Shown here in pieces: positions 12,037 to 23,766 of a stretch of DNA of 64,000 nucleotides. The DNA is from Filosporella fistucella (lineage: Eukaryota; Ascomycota; Leotiomycetes; Helotiales). Position 1 is the stretch's first letter. Every line of letters starts with the position of its first letter. The position numbers and the translations under genes are program-made. The stretch is from contig JAQJZZ010000001.1 in NCBI GenBank assembly GCA_030077755.1, forward strand, positions 124,001 through 188,000. Direction: 5' to 3'. Below the pieces are notes generated by a model. It saw nothing but the letters and a program-made list of their open reading frames with translations, ran no database searches and was not told the DNA's origin.

Positions 12037-12778
12037 TCATGCACCACCTCCTCCTCCACTCACAGCGCTTGCAAAATTTGCGCCAGCTGCAGCAACTTTC
12101 AAATACCCAGCCAACTCTCCAGCCGTGTTGGTACTGGCACCACCGCTTGGGGCAGACGCATCGGGGATATTGCCCTCTCTCAACTTTCCTCTCAAGTCCT
12201 CAATTTCTGCTATGGCGCTCAGGAGCAACATATCCATCTCTTCTTTTGTCATTGTTTTGTAGAATTCGATTCTGCCTTTCCTCCATTCGCTGTCAAGAAT
12301 GACAGCCACTGCGATGTCCTCATCGTCATCATCATGGCCAATGCCGTGTATGATATCGCAATGAATGGTTGCTTGAAATTGGTTGAATGTGTGATTCATC
12401 CAGTACAGATCATTTCCGTACGTGCTGGTGAACCAGCGTGGTACATTGAATGTGTCTTGATATGTCATTGAGGTTGCTGGTGGAGAGTGATTTTGTTAGT
12501 AGCATTAACTGGACGTTCCCAATCCGTTCGCCAGTAACCACATTGGTAATCGAAAAAACAGGGCGGTTGTCTATTTGGAACAATGGCTTATTGTCGATTG
12601 CTTGAGTGAGTATTGCTACTGGAGCTGCTGGGTATGAAATACTCAGGATGATGGTTTCTGGTGCTTTTGGTGGAAGTGGGGTGTATGTTTGGGTTTGATT
12701 TTGAGCTGGAGGTTGAGGGAATGGAGAGCGAGCGCTGGAGCGCGTGCGGAGTCTAGATCGAAGCCCCATATTGTACAA
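12037..12778 (-). CDS. hypothetical two-part protein, tubby/LURP-like at best
   Basis: Part 1 (12778 down to about 12515) opens with MYNMGLRSRLRTRSS and reads QIDNRPVF and NVVTGERIGNV. Part 2 (from about 12476 to 12037) reads NVPRWFTSTYGND, HDDDDEDIAVAVILDSEW, an amphipathic MTKEEMDMLLLSAIAEIEDL helix and a Gly-rich end. The order of beta-type segments, with a DIAVAV strand before a helix, is reminiscent of the tubby C-terminal/LURP-one fold, but only weakly. A 38 bp segment (12477-12514) has a good branch point (CTAAC) and AG, yet joining through it shifts the frame by one. The exact junction is therefore unresolved, and the gene may carry an indel or use another donor such as the GT after CTGA upstream. 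Confidence 0.5.
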
Positions 12779-14134
12779 TTATTTTACCTTGCTATAAATT
12801 GATGTTTTTGCGAGATTTCGTAGTTGTTCTGAAGGTGAATTAATTTCTCGACTACATTGCAAAGTACAGCACATGCATGAAGCTTTGTACACACATGGTG
12901 TGTTTTTTCCTTTATCTCCATCTCAATAAGTGATCAACATTGCCTATGATGCAATACATTGTACTGTCGTTGAAGCAGTTTAGTGTTAGCTGCGATAGGC
13001 GGTCACTTTTACGTCAGACGAATCGCTTCGCACAACCTCTTTTAAACTCTCCTTCTATCTTTAAAACTTCATTTCGATTCATTTCTCATTGTCTGGTGTT
13101 CTCTGTCAAAAAGCCACTGCAAAGCAATACCACGATCGTTTATCTCAAGGATTTTCTGGCCAATAGAAACAACGATCAGACTATATGGTCAGCGCATTAC
13201 CCACAAGCCTCGCGGTCAAGTTCTCAGTGCACGCACCCGCTATGCACAGCATACCAAGCCCACGCTTTCAGTGTGGGTTGACCACCACTTACGGAGTACA
13301 GGGTGCACCCTTTATCTTAGGTATGGGTGCAGATAGCATGGGTTGGTGCAAAATTGCCACGCCAAACAAAATGCTACGGAACCGATCGGCGGATGGGCTA
13401 CTTGAGCCAGCCTCTCTGGCTTGGCAATCCTCAAAATCCTTTCAATTTTGCATGTTTTATTTTTCCCGTTGCTCTTTGGTACTTCCAAGTGCTCCCGATT
13501 GCTTTCAAGGGGGCTCAATATCAGTAGAACAGTGCTTGCCGAAGCGAGAACGCGACACGGTAGTTCCGAGTTACCACATTCAACCCTTTCATCAGTAAAT
13601 TCTGTTAATTTCCTCTTTGAATACATCTCAGATTGACTTCGACGACTTTGACCAGTTCGCGATGCCTTTATACTATTTCGTACGAGTATCGGTGGCTTTT
13701 TCCCCTGAAGGGTTAACCCTGGTTGTCTCAGCCACACTCGCTAACATGCTCTCTTCTTGAATAAGCGCCCCTTCATATCTCTGAAGATGGATATCTTCAA
13801 CCTTCTTTACTCGATCGTGGATCTCTAGCTATATGAGAGAATGGATTTGGAAGATATCCTTTCTCCTAAATCGTTTTCAACCGTGTGAACATCTTCTCTC
13901 ACAAAGTTATGTTATCATTGGGTCAAGGTATGGCCAGCCAAGACGACCGCAGTTCAGCGTGGCTTGATATTTGCGCAAAGATGTCTCAAATAATACGAAA
14001 TGGATAAGAATGGTATGGTGAGCATTACTTGGCATGAAGCTAAAAGAATTTGTTGTGCCTCTATGAAGAATCCCACTTGCGAGTCACTGACATAATCCTG
14101 TCCCACGGAATCTTTGTGGCCATTTTCCATTCTC
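12779..14134. other. intergenic region
   Basis: About 1.35 kb. Open frames at 13185-13598 (plus) and 13312-13737 (minus) overlap each other and lack domain or composition support. The stretch likely holds promoters of the flanking, divergently transcribed genes. Confidence 0.4.
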
Positions 14135-16206
14135 ATGGCGACCGATGCAAGTTGGACTGAGTTGCAAAGTAAGTGCTCCGCTACAGTAGAGATATTCGCA
14201 GACTCAGTGGGTTAGATATTCAGAACAGGCCACTGATAAGCCCCGCGAACGAGCACGGGGTCTTCGACGATGGGAAAACCAAACCTCCTACTCGTACGCC
14301 CGTAAAAGAGTGGAAACCTCCCGGCATGAGGTTGTGGTATCATTGTTTACTGATATTATGCCTTATCATCCTTCTGGCATTGAATGAGCAATTCGGGCGA
14401 AGAGCGCTGCAATCACATCCAAAGCTAAAACACGAAAGGAAAGGATTTCACCAGTACTGGCTTCTGCAGCAACCTCGGCAATCTCGCATATCTGGATGGC
14501 AATGTTTTTGTTATTACTGTAAGTTCATATCGAACTTCTCGTACTGTCAGTTAACAAGAGCACAGATTTGCCTACACTTGTCGCATTCACGCTCAGCCAA
14601 TGCTTCCAAGCACTAGACGCAGATTTTAAAGCTATTTACCCTTTCATGTTGCTGTCTCGTCCTGGAGGTGCGACAGCTAAGGAGACTCTGTTCACTAAGT
14701 ACACCCTTCTGAATACCCATAAAGCACTTCTAGAACGCAAGTGGGATCTTTTTCTTCAGACTGTGGTCTTCGTTATCCCGTCTATGGTGTATCCACTCCT
14801 AGCAACCAATTGGGTGATTCGAAAACGGGTCCCGCATCTGCTTTCCAATGGCAAGATTGCGGTAGAGGAATGTGAGGATTTCGCGAAAGGACACGGCTGT
14901 GTGAATGCAGATATCATTATCACTACGAGCTCAGCTGTGGTCGGGTTCACATCGTTCTTGCTCGTTGTGCATGCTCTCCTTCTTGGTCTTTTCGCATGGA
15001 GGTGTCGGCAGTCTAGAACCGGACTGGTGAGAAGCCCTCATCGCCCAGCAGAGCTCGCACGTCTCTCACGCAAAACGGCGTTTCGAGCCCAATGGGACAA
15101 ATTTCCTGCTTGGATCACCATGGACACTTTGCAAACTGCATTTGCGAGAATCAAGGTTGCTCTTGTAGAAGATTGCGGAAACGGAGAAGACAGCTACCTG
15201 GAGTTTTTTGATGACGGAGCAGGCATGATTGTCCCTCAACATTTCAGCGGCAACGATACGAGCTCTGCTCTCGCCAAATCGAGTTTCTATCGATACATGT
15301 TGACTCCATGGAGAGCATATCAACCACTAGTACTGCAGCCTGTTGTGATATTCATAGCCACCCTCTGGACCTTCCTCTGGGGTACTGTTATTCGAGGTCA
15401 TATCGGGGATACTGGGATGACTCTGGAGCAGAAAAGATTACTCTGCGTTTTCGTGGCACTCGCATTCAAACTGTATCTCGAGCCTCTAGAGCGTGGTAAG
15501 GTCCTTTCCAACTTGACTCATTTGACCTGCACTTGTGACTGTCGCTAACGTTTGAGTAGAGTGTCGACAGAAAGAACCTTTTCGATGTTCAGGCATAGGA
15601 GACTTAGCTACATCTTCTGCGCCGACTGGGAGAACAGGGAAGACCTCCGCGTTTGCTGACACCATAACTACCTCTCCACTCCTCAGCGTTTGGAGTTTTC
15701 TCCGACTTCGTCTTTATGACCTCGCCATGGCAGCTTCACTCCCTTGGCTCATAGAACTCTGGATTATCGTCGTGGGAACGAATCCATGGTCTCTCAGCCC
15801 TACTAAGGAAGGTTTAGATAACGATATCCTTGATGCGCAAACCACGATTCGTCCACCACTATGGTTGTCGATCCTTGGCGTTTTTGTTCTGGTCGCTATA
15901 ACCAGCTATCTCTGGATATCTTTGGCTCGGCTGTCATCTGCAGTCAACTATGCCTTGCCTAGGCATCCAGATACAATCGCAGCAAGAATAACCTACCTGT
16001 ACGCAAGTGAAAGCTTGATGGCTAGTCCAACAAGGTCGGTTGAGACAGGGCTTCAATTTTGTGATGGAGAATCAGATAAGAAGTACGCCTTTGGTTGGTT
16101 TCGAGAAGGAGAGCGACTTCAACTTCGTTTAGATGTTGCAGAGAACTGCATTATGGTCTATAACCCTTTGGGGGTGCCCCCTTCAGTGACTGGGGAAACA
16201 GATTGA
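14135..16206 (+). CDS. DUF3433-type fungal multi-pass membrane protein
   Basis: Four exons (14135-14168, 14216-14518, 14566-15495, 15560-16206) join in frame to 637 residues. Start is the ATG at 14135; an 11-residue first exon is followed by a hydrophilic head, a WKPPGMRLWYHCLLIL segment and then repeated hydrophobic blocks (LFLQTVVFVIPSMVYPLL; GFTSFLLVVHALLLGLF; LQPVVIFIATLWTFLWG; LWLSILGVFVLVAITSYLW). The tail contains YALPRHPDTIAARITYLYAS, the most characteristic stretch of this family. DUF3433 proteins are fungal membrane proteins of unknown role and are often about twice this length with two copies of the domain; this one looks like a short member. No neighbour points to a function. Confidence 0.82.
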
Positions 16207-16862
16207 GCATTAAATGGTGCCCCTGAGGCATGTACTGTATTCTTCTCTCCAAAATGACCTATTGCAAATTTTGTGATAAATTTGTGATGTCTCGCATCTC
16301 GGATTTGAATCAAGATCATAGTAAGGAGGGACATGGGACAGGGTATATATTTGGCCTTTACGATTCCTTCAGGCCCAATCACCCACAAGCCCCGACTTAT
16401 CTGAAGAGAAATGGGTTAGAAATCTTCACATGCACAGCCAGGGAGAATAATTTACAAGGATGCTGCTGCTCATGCTAAGTCTGAGGCCTTGCCAGGAAAC
16501 GATGAATGCCCATATTCACGTGCTCTCTATCGAATAGCTCGCTTGGCAAGAAAGCTAGATAAATAAAAGAATACTGTTTTCAAAAAGGAAATGTTATCAT
16601 CCAAAATGAGATGAGACTAGAAATTGCACTCGCTCATATATGGTGTTGTACGGGACACTATAACTTACAAAGGGAGAACCCTCTAAGTCCGTGTAAAATC
16701 GATTTTTAATCGTCTATTCGATATCAAACTCGATAACAGCAGTTACTTTTATAATTATCGTTTTAGCTATATAAGTAATTACATATAGTTATAACTTATT
16801 TCTCTTAATATTTTACCTCTTTTCTTATTTTCCCCTCCTCCTCTCGCCCTACCTTCTCTATG
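16207..16862. other. intergenic, partly AT-rich
   Basis: 3' flank of the DUF3433 gene, then a strongly AT-rich block (about 16690-16820). I see no gene. The AT block could be a decayed element, but no terminal repeats were recognised. Confidence 0.4.
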
Positions 16863-16919
16863 TCCTCCTCCTCCTCCTCCTCCTCCTCCTCCTCCTCCTC
16901 CTCCTCCTCCTCCTCCTCC
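16863..16919. repeat. (TCC)19 trinucleotide microsatellite
   Basis: Nineteen uninterrupted TCC units. The array sits inside a longer strand-asymmetric tract: pyrimidine-rich from about 16830 to 16990, then purine-rich from about 17025 to 17095. Reading frames across it produce only poly-Gly or similar and are not genes. Confidence 0.97.
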
Positions 16920-17282
16920 GCCTGCCCTACCTTCTCTTTTTCCTCCTTCTCTTGCTTCTCCTCCTCCACCACCACCTCCACTCCTCTTTACCTTTATAAT
17001 TAAATAAAGACGGTAAGTGATATGAAGACGAAAAAAAGAAGAGAAAGGAGAGGGAGGGAGAGAGAGGGATAAGGGGGGAGAGGGAGAGGGGGGCGAAAAT
17101 TTTCTCGGGTAATTGGACCTTAGACCCACTCTCTCTACATTACGGAATATAGTTGAGAAAAATTGATTTGACAGGATATAGAAGGGAGTTTTGTCACTTT
17201 TTAAGTTAGAGGAGCCCGTAGTTGGCAGTCTATTGCTTCAAAGAGTTTCCATTGATCTCTGCCTTGATACATAGGATATACA

Positions 17283-17543
17283 ATGCATAATGACTGTCAG
17301 AGATTTATCCAAAACAATTGCCCCTCCCAAAGCAGGTCGTCAACAGAAATTACAAACAACGAAGAAGTAATGGCCTCCAATCTCCTCCCCCATGAGTTCC
17401 TCACCTCCACTCGGTATCAGTACAAAACAAAAGAAATTGGAGATCATTGCGTAGAATGTATGAAGCTGAATCAGAAAATGTACGACTTAGAAAAACCTGC
17501 CCTGCTCGAAGTCATCCTAGCAAATTCGCACAGCACCGTCTGA
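17283..17543 (+). CDS. short hypothetical ORF, 86 residues
   Basis: An ATG-initiated 86-residue frame with a CVECMKLNQKMYDLEKP stretch. There is no recognised domain, signal peptide or intron support. It lies between the microsatellite and a decayed-looking gene, so it may be a gene fragment or chance. Reported for completeness only. Confidence 0.2.
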   Translation: MHNDCQRFIQNNCPSQSRSSTEITNNEEVMASNLLPHEFLTSTRYQYKTKEIGDHCVECMKLNQKMYDLEKPALLEVILANSHSTV

Positions 17544-17577
17544 ATCTAAGCTGGGCACATCCCAAGACATAAGTTGG

Positions 17578-18655
17578 CTATATCTCCATTTGGGCAAGTA
17601 CTCGAACTTGGTTCGCCAGCGGCTGGGCATGGAAGGATTGGTGGATCTTCATGTTCGCAGAATTGCGGCTGAACACGATTGGGTCAGATATTGCACACAT
17701 ATTGACGAGCTCCGAAGCATTCCGGAGCAAAAAGATCTTTGATATTTTGTGGTAGGTCGTTCGCCCGCGCTCCATAGACTCGCTGGAATTCCCGTTCCGT
17801 TTACTCTGAGTTTCTCTTTGACGTGAGCGAGGCAAGGGGATGAGGGCCATGCATATTCAGCAGCTTTCTTTGCGCTGGCATAGATGACAGGTAGACTGAA
17901 GAAGCATCGAGGATATCCATCAATCGTTAAGACTGTTGTTAGATCCGCGCTTCAATCAGCCTCGCTGTCATATTCGCCCCGGGCTTTCTGATAGTCTTCG
18001 GAAACACTCATGATGGCGCGCCTGGATCTATTGAAAAATTACCCGCTATGGATTCGATAACAGCAGTCGGTAGTTTCGTCGACCAGGTGGATACATCTCC
18101 CACGCCATTTGGAGAAAGACTGCCTTGCATTTCTAAGGCATAACAAATCTCGTTTGGATCAGACCAGGATCCTGCGAAATGGCAGTCATTCCGTGGGTGA
18201 GAACCAATAATGACATACACATCTAGCGCCTTTAGCACTGTATTTACCAAATCCAACCTCATTGTATTGGCGAGCTTTTCGAAGATATCGACGTGGTCGA
18301 CCAGGTCGTCGAGGAGGTGTCCATTAGCCAAGAATTTGACCAACGAATGATCGGAAGGATTCCCAGTCATAGTCCTAAAATTGAAGCGAATTGATCAGCA
18401 AATGAAGCACACAATAAAAAACCGGAATTCTGGGATACAAAATGTTCTGTGGAAAAAAGGTGAGATCAGGACTATACAACATACCATTTTGGGCCAAGCT
18501 TCCACATCACCTCCTGTGAAGTATTGCTTCAGTGCTTTTGCACTACCAGTCAAGTACCTACTCAACACCGTAGCAAGCCGATTCTTGAGCTGAGTCTTGT
18601 ATGAATCTAGCAGTGCGAGTTGTTCTGCAAGCTCTATCTTACTCTCTTCAGCCAT
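17578..18655 (-). pseudogene. possible decayed gene of unknown family
   Basis: Three minus-strand segments look protein-like but do not form one frame. An N-terminal part starts at ATG 18655 (MAEESKIELAEQLALLDSYK, ending near a GTATGT donor at about 18484). A central part of about 120 residues over 18008-18370 includes DDLVDHVDIFEKLANTMRL and DVYVIIGSH. A third part over 17578-17850 includes KIFLLRNASELVNMCAI. The one good acceptor (TTTTAG before 18374) joins part 1 to a frame that stops after about 17 residues, while the long central frame is offset. The simplest reading is an old gene with frame-breaking indels; an unusual intron set remains possible. No family recognised. Confidence 0.35.
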
Positions 18656-19478
18656 TGATGCTACGCCACCTGCTTACTGTTAAAATGTTGGTAACCAGGG
18701 GGAGTCGAGATACACACCAGCCGTGATAGTTCCAGCATTCAAGTCAGTTGTGCTTTTGTGCTTTTGTGTTTTCCTTTTCCCCTTTTTCTTTGGGGTTCAT
18801 CTTCGGTCCTCCTCTATAACCAGCTTCCATGGTCTATTTGTATGTTGTGACCTTGTATCCGTTCGATTTGCCGACTACAGAGTTAGGAGGCAACTTGTTG
18901 TTTTGATTCAATGATTGGGAGTCTTCAAATGATATACATACCACGTGAGATTCACGTGATGATTACCCTGGTACCTAGGTAGCCATCCGATGTTATTCCG
19001 AGGCGGATTTACTTCAAACCGATTTTGCCTGAACCACATTCTTCAATCTCCTCCGTCACAAGGGCGGAAATCACCCATTATTTACGATAGACATCAGCCA
19101 TACGAGCTTGCAGAAAGGCAATACCTTCGGCATTCAGCGGGATGAAGTCATACTCACGAAAAGGCGTAGGTGGCGCTTTCGAAATATTTTGTATTTTTCT
19201 CCATCTTTTCTCTCTACCCCGCAGTGCTGCAGGTAGCATTTTCTGAACCTAGCATGGATCAACTCATCGTCACTTGAAGCTTGTGCAGCAGTTGCCAAGT
19301 GGTGAGCGATTAGTGAGGGGCTAGATGTAACGTCGTAAGGCTCATCAAAAGCTTTTCACGTAATCTGACCAGGCGGGGTCGAAGTGTTTTCCAACTGAAT
19401 AGTGGATACACAAATGTGTTTCATCTTTTCTTCAAATCCCTAGATTCTCATCAGATCATTCGTGTCTATCGTCAGATA
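18656..19478. other. intergenic/promoter region with paired CACGTGA motifs
   Basis: Upstream region of the GH92 gene. It contains two close CACGTGA boxes (18942-18948 and 18953-18959), the core bound by Cbf1/bHLH-type fungal regulators. Otherwise no feature. Confidence 0.4.
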
Positions 19479-22128
19479 ATGCATTATAGAGGGTCGACGC
19501 CCTTCCTTGGGGCGATAATCGCAGTGCTGTCCTCATCTGCTGCGGGAGAACCAGAAAAGCGAAGTTTCAATGTGTTTGATTATGTTGATCCACTCATAGG
19601 GACCAACAGTGGAGGTGAGGTCGAATGAGATCCAAAAATTACAGTTTTAACGCCTTCTAGGTCATGTGTTTCCAGGAGCAACACTGCCGTTCGGTATGTT
19701 TTACGTTGGGTGTAATTGAATATACATGGCTGAACCTCGGACAGGAATGGCAAAGGCTGTAGCAGATGTCAATAATCCCGATGAGAAGCAAGGAGGATTT
19801 GCATCAGATGACTCCGATATCACTGGCTTCTCCCATATGCATGACTCGGGAACAGGAGGGGTATGTTGCTCTCACATTAGATGATACCTACTCAACTTTA
19901 TAGTCTCCATCGTTAGGCAATTTCCCACTGTTTGCGCAAGCTGGATGCGCGGGAGATGAATTGGAGAGATGTTATTTTACCAAGGATGAGCGTGCTTCTA
20001 GGCGAATGAATGGCTCAGTAGAAGCTCACCCAGGATACTTTGCGGTAACCTTGAATACATCTGTTCGAGCTGAGATGACTGTCACAAATCATACAGCACT
20101 CTACCGATTCACATTCCCATCAAACACCACGATCGCTGCGCAGAATGGAACCACTCTACCTGATAGCCCCCTCATTTTGGTCGACCTTTCTGACCTCCCA
20201 GACTCAATTACGAACGGCTTGATTGAGGTAAATCCAGGGACAGCAAGAATTACTGGGAATGGTACCTTCAACCCGTCATTCGGCATCGGAACATACAACC
20301 TGAGCTTTTGCGCAGACTTCTCTGGGGCAAAATTACGGAATACTGGGGTATTCATGAACAATCGCCCTGGAATTGTACCCAAACACCTAAAACGAGTTCC
20401 AGACGGGATCAACTCTCCTCCATTGCCCGCAGGAGCATGGGCTCAGTTCGAAGCTAGCCACCAGGTTCTTGCTCGGGTCGGAGTATCTTTCATCAGCAAC
20501 GAGCAAGCATGTCGCAACGCTGAGAAAGAAATTCCAGATTTTGGATTTGAAAAGGTTCTGAGTGCAGCGGAAGACGCCTGGAGGAAAAAGCTCTCTGTGA
20601 TTGAAGTAGATGCTACAGGAGTTAGTGATGAAATTCAGACTGTATTCTGGTCTGGGGCTTACAGAAGTATGATTTCACCCCAAGATTACACTGGGGAAAA
20701 CTATTTGTGGAATAGTACCGAGCCGTACTATGATTCGTTTTATTGCATCTGGGATTCTTTCAGAAGTATTCATCCTTTGCTTACTCTGCTTGATCCTCAG
20801 AGTCAGACGTTGATGGTGACGAGTTTGATTGATATTTATAGACACGAAGGCACGGTGGATCGCAACCTTGATTGTACCTTGTTAATCTTTTGTTAGGAAA
20901 ACTCCCCGATTGTCGCATGTCACTTTGTAAAGGTTTCACTCAAGGCGGGTCAAATGCGGATGTCGTACTGGCCGATTCATTCCTTAAAAACATTACTGAT
21001 GGCGTGGATTGGGCGACTGGGTATAAAGCAGTGGTTTCAGACGCTGAAGGTATGCAATCCTGCCAGTCTCATCGCAAATACTAATCACATACAGACGAAC
21101 CGCTTGACTGGAGTATTGAAGGTAGAGGCGGTCTCACTAGCTGGAAAAACCTAGGATACATTCCGACCGATGATTTCGATCCTTATGGAGTTGGACCATT
21201 CACTCGCTCAATCTCACGTACAGTCGAGTACGCATACAACGACTTCTGCATCGCTGAAATGGCAAAGGGTCTTCAGCATACAGCAGATGCAGAGAAATAC
21301 ATGGGCCGCGCTGGAAACTGGAAAAATATGTACAAAGCCGATCAAATATCGTTTGTGACGAATACCACCGGCCATATCAATGAGACTGTAGATAGTGGAT
21401 TTGTTGGATTCCTCCAACCCCGCTATCTCAATGGGACATTCGGATATCAAGACCCATCACTCTGCTCGCCCCTATATAATTTTACCTCCTGTTATCTCAA
21501 TTCTGATGGACACGAAACGTACGAAGGAAGCTCTTGGATGTACACATTTTTTGTGCCCCAAGATATGGCCAGTCTTATCACCACCCTCGAGGGTCCCGCT
21601 TCCTTTGTGAAGAGGCTCTCCTATCTCCACACTTCAGGCCTTCTCTATATTGGCGACGAGCAAGCCTTCCTCCCTGTCTTCCAGTTTCACTATGCCGGTC
21701 GTCCCGCTCTTTCGGCGTATTTCTCTCATTTTTATATACCCTCTCAATTCAACACCTCTGTCTCTGGTCTAGCAGGCAACGACGACTCAGGTGCCATGGG
21801 TTCCTTCACGACCCTCTCAATGATGGGTCTTTGGCCTGTTCCTGGCCAAGACGTGTATCTTATCACACCCCCTTATTTCCCCAAAATCAGTGTGAAGAAC
21901 GGACAGACAGGAAAGACTGCCACTATTCGTAATATCAATTTTGATCCTGAGTACAAGGGCATTTATATACAGAGTGTGACACTGAACGGCCAGCCATATA
22001 CGAAAAACTGGATTACGCATAATTTTTGGCTTGAGGGTGGGGCCTTGGAGCTCACTCTTGGGAAGAATGAGAGTGCTTGGGGGACTAGAGATGAGGATTT
22101 GCCACCGAGTATGTCTACGAAGTCATAA
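19479..22128 (+). CDS. GH92 exo-alpha-mannosidase, secreted
   Basis: Calcium-dependent exo-acting alpha-mannosidase family (mostly alpha-1,2) that trims N- and O-glycans. Six exons (19479-19614, 19661-19693, 19745-19860, 19904-20849, 20897-21049, 21095-22128) join in frame to 805 residues. A signal peptide ending near SSSAAGEP is followed by the family opening NVFDYVDPLIGT, the HMHDSGTGG motif, LPDCRMSLCKGFTQGGSNAD and, near the C terminus, a GNDDSGAMGS segment that corresponds to the conserved acidic motif. ATG 19479 is chosen over upstream in-frame codons because the leader begins there. The intron at 20850-20896 starts with GC, not GT; no GT donor preserves the conserved HEG-KLPDCRM join. 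A secreted glycan-trimming role is inferred from the family. Confidence 0.94.
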
Positions 22129-23766
22129 GGCTAGCTGAACACCTGTCCCCTCATTCTGTCACAGTCACATGACATAGGTCTTCTTGAAGATTACTTCATA
22201 ATAAATATTAGCTATACTTCTCGCTGTAGATAAATCTGAACTATGTAAGATTATATGTTGCTACATGTTTTAATTCCTAAGCCAACAATTAAAAAAGGGG
22301 GGAAGTGTCATGTGACCTGGCTTGGTCGCTGAGATTTTAGCACGGTCGTAACTGCTTGCACATCTCATCCTTCTGTCTCACATCTCTTGCATCTTCCATA
22401 CGAACGGCTCTCCATGCAGATATGTTTCTATATATTCGTCACCTTGGACACTCGATGTTCCCGAATCGCACTGTGTCACAGTGGCTGCAGATAACCGGTT
22501 CCGTTGATCCACACATTGCGGCGAGGCCGAACCTCCAAGACGTGTTTGCGACTGTCTAATTTCGAGACCATGTCGCTGACGACAAATTGTTGGCGCTGGT
22601 TCTTGTATCTGTCAATGTTCCATCTGCAGGAACACCGCATGAACAGGTTCTTAATCACCTTTACCAAGCCCTAGATTGCCAGCTCCCAAGGCAGTTTGCG
22701 CATCCAAAGTCAGCAGCCTCCCTAATGATACAGATCGAACGATCTTCCGCAGCACTTCAAATGCCCTTTTCAACCTTCCATCATCCCGCTTGTGGCTTGC
22801 AAACACCCACCTTCCCCTTTTCCATGGGCACCTCCCATCGAGGGTGTTCAATTGGTTACCAATTTCTACGAGCCCAGAGAAACAAATATTGAGGCTGAAG
22901 AAATGCCACACACCTGCATGGGAAGGATTCCTTTCCCGGACAACTATTTGGACTCGGCCCCGGATCACTGCAGAAAACTGCAGTCCCCAACAAACAAGTG
23001 AAATAGCTAATTTATAGCCATCGGCTCCCTCTTCATCTCCTCTATCGAGTCTCGGGCTTGCTTGCCAATATGGCATCCTCCGCTGAAATCACTGTAACTT
23101 ACGGGCCTGTCATAGGCTACAATCACTAATCTCTCAGCCCTTTTTCAGCACATTTCAGCGCCTCCACGGCCTTTCTTCCCCGCGATCGACTCTGTCTCAG
23201 TGCGCGACCCAGCTTATCATCGACCAGTGTGCAGAATCGGCCCAGCATCGAATACAATTATTCGGAACACATCCGAGATCCATGAAGTGTGATTTGAATA
23301 AGCTATCAATACGAAGTATGAAAGAGATTATTACGGGCGAGTTTCTCACACAGGCTCTTCTCAGTAACTTTTTAGATGTTCCCAGCTTCTGTTCTCCAAA
23401 CCCAACCCCCGCACCTCAGTCTCAGCACATCTTGCAGGTACACTGCGTCGCAAGTTTCGCTTGAGCAAAGATTCGAGAATTCGACCAGTCCAAATTTCAA
23501 CGTCTCTACATTGCTCACCGCCAGGCGAGGTGTGATTAAGACATCCATCAAAACCTGCATGAATTTCAAAGAAGCCTGACGCTGTTCTGCATGCACTTTC
23601 TGAGCCATATGCACCACCAAGACGCGACTCGAAGAAAGCCCCAGCAAGCCTTTTCACCATTTGAGGCGAGGCTACCTCACAGTCGTACTTCTAATCAGGA
23701 CTGAATTCAGCGGCTACAAATTTCCTTCCTCGAGTTGCATGATTATCCTTGGCCACTTTCAATTTT
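22129..23766. other. intergenic region, possible gene remnant
   Basis: About 1.6 kb. A minus-strand frame over 23372-23647 (KVHAEQRQASLKFMQVLMDV...) reads somewhat like an exon, but no start, partner exon or domain was found. Frames at 22651-23076 (minus) and 22587-22892 (plus) overlap and look like chance. The stretch also serves as the 3' flank of GH92 and the promoter of the next gene. Confidence 0.35.

Noticed and set aside
13185..13737. Overlapping frames on both strands (137 and 141 codons)
   Set aside because: They overlap each other, lack domains and leaders, and contain no convincing splice context.
16779..17129. Minus-strand frame with poly-Gly
   Set aside because: Product of translating the (TCC)19 microsatellite.
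22651..23076. Minus-strand 141-codon frame
   Set aside because: No recognisable motif; the opposite strand is equally open, so chance is likely.
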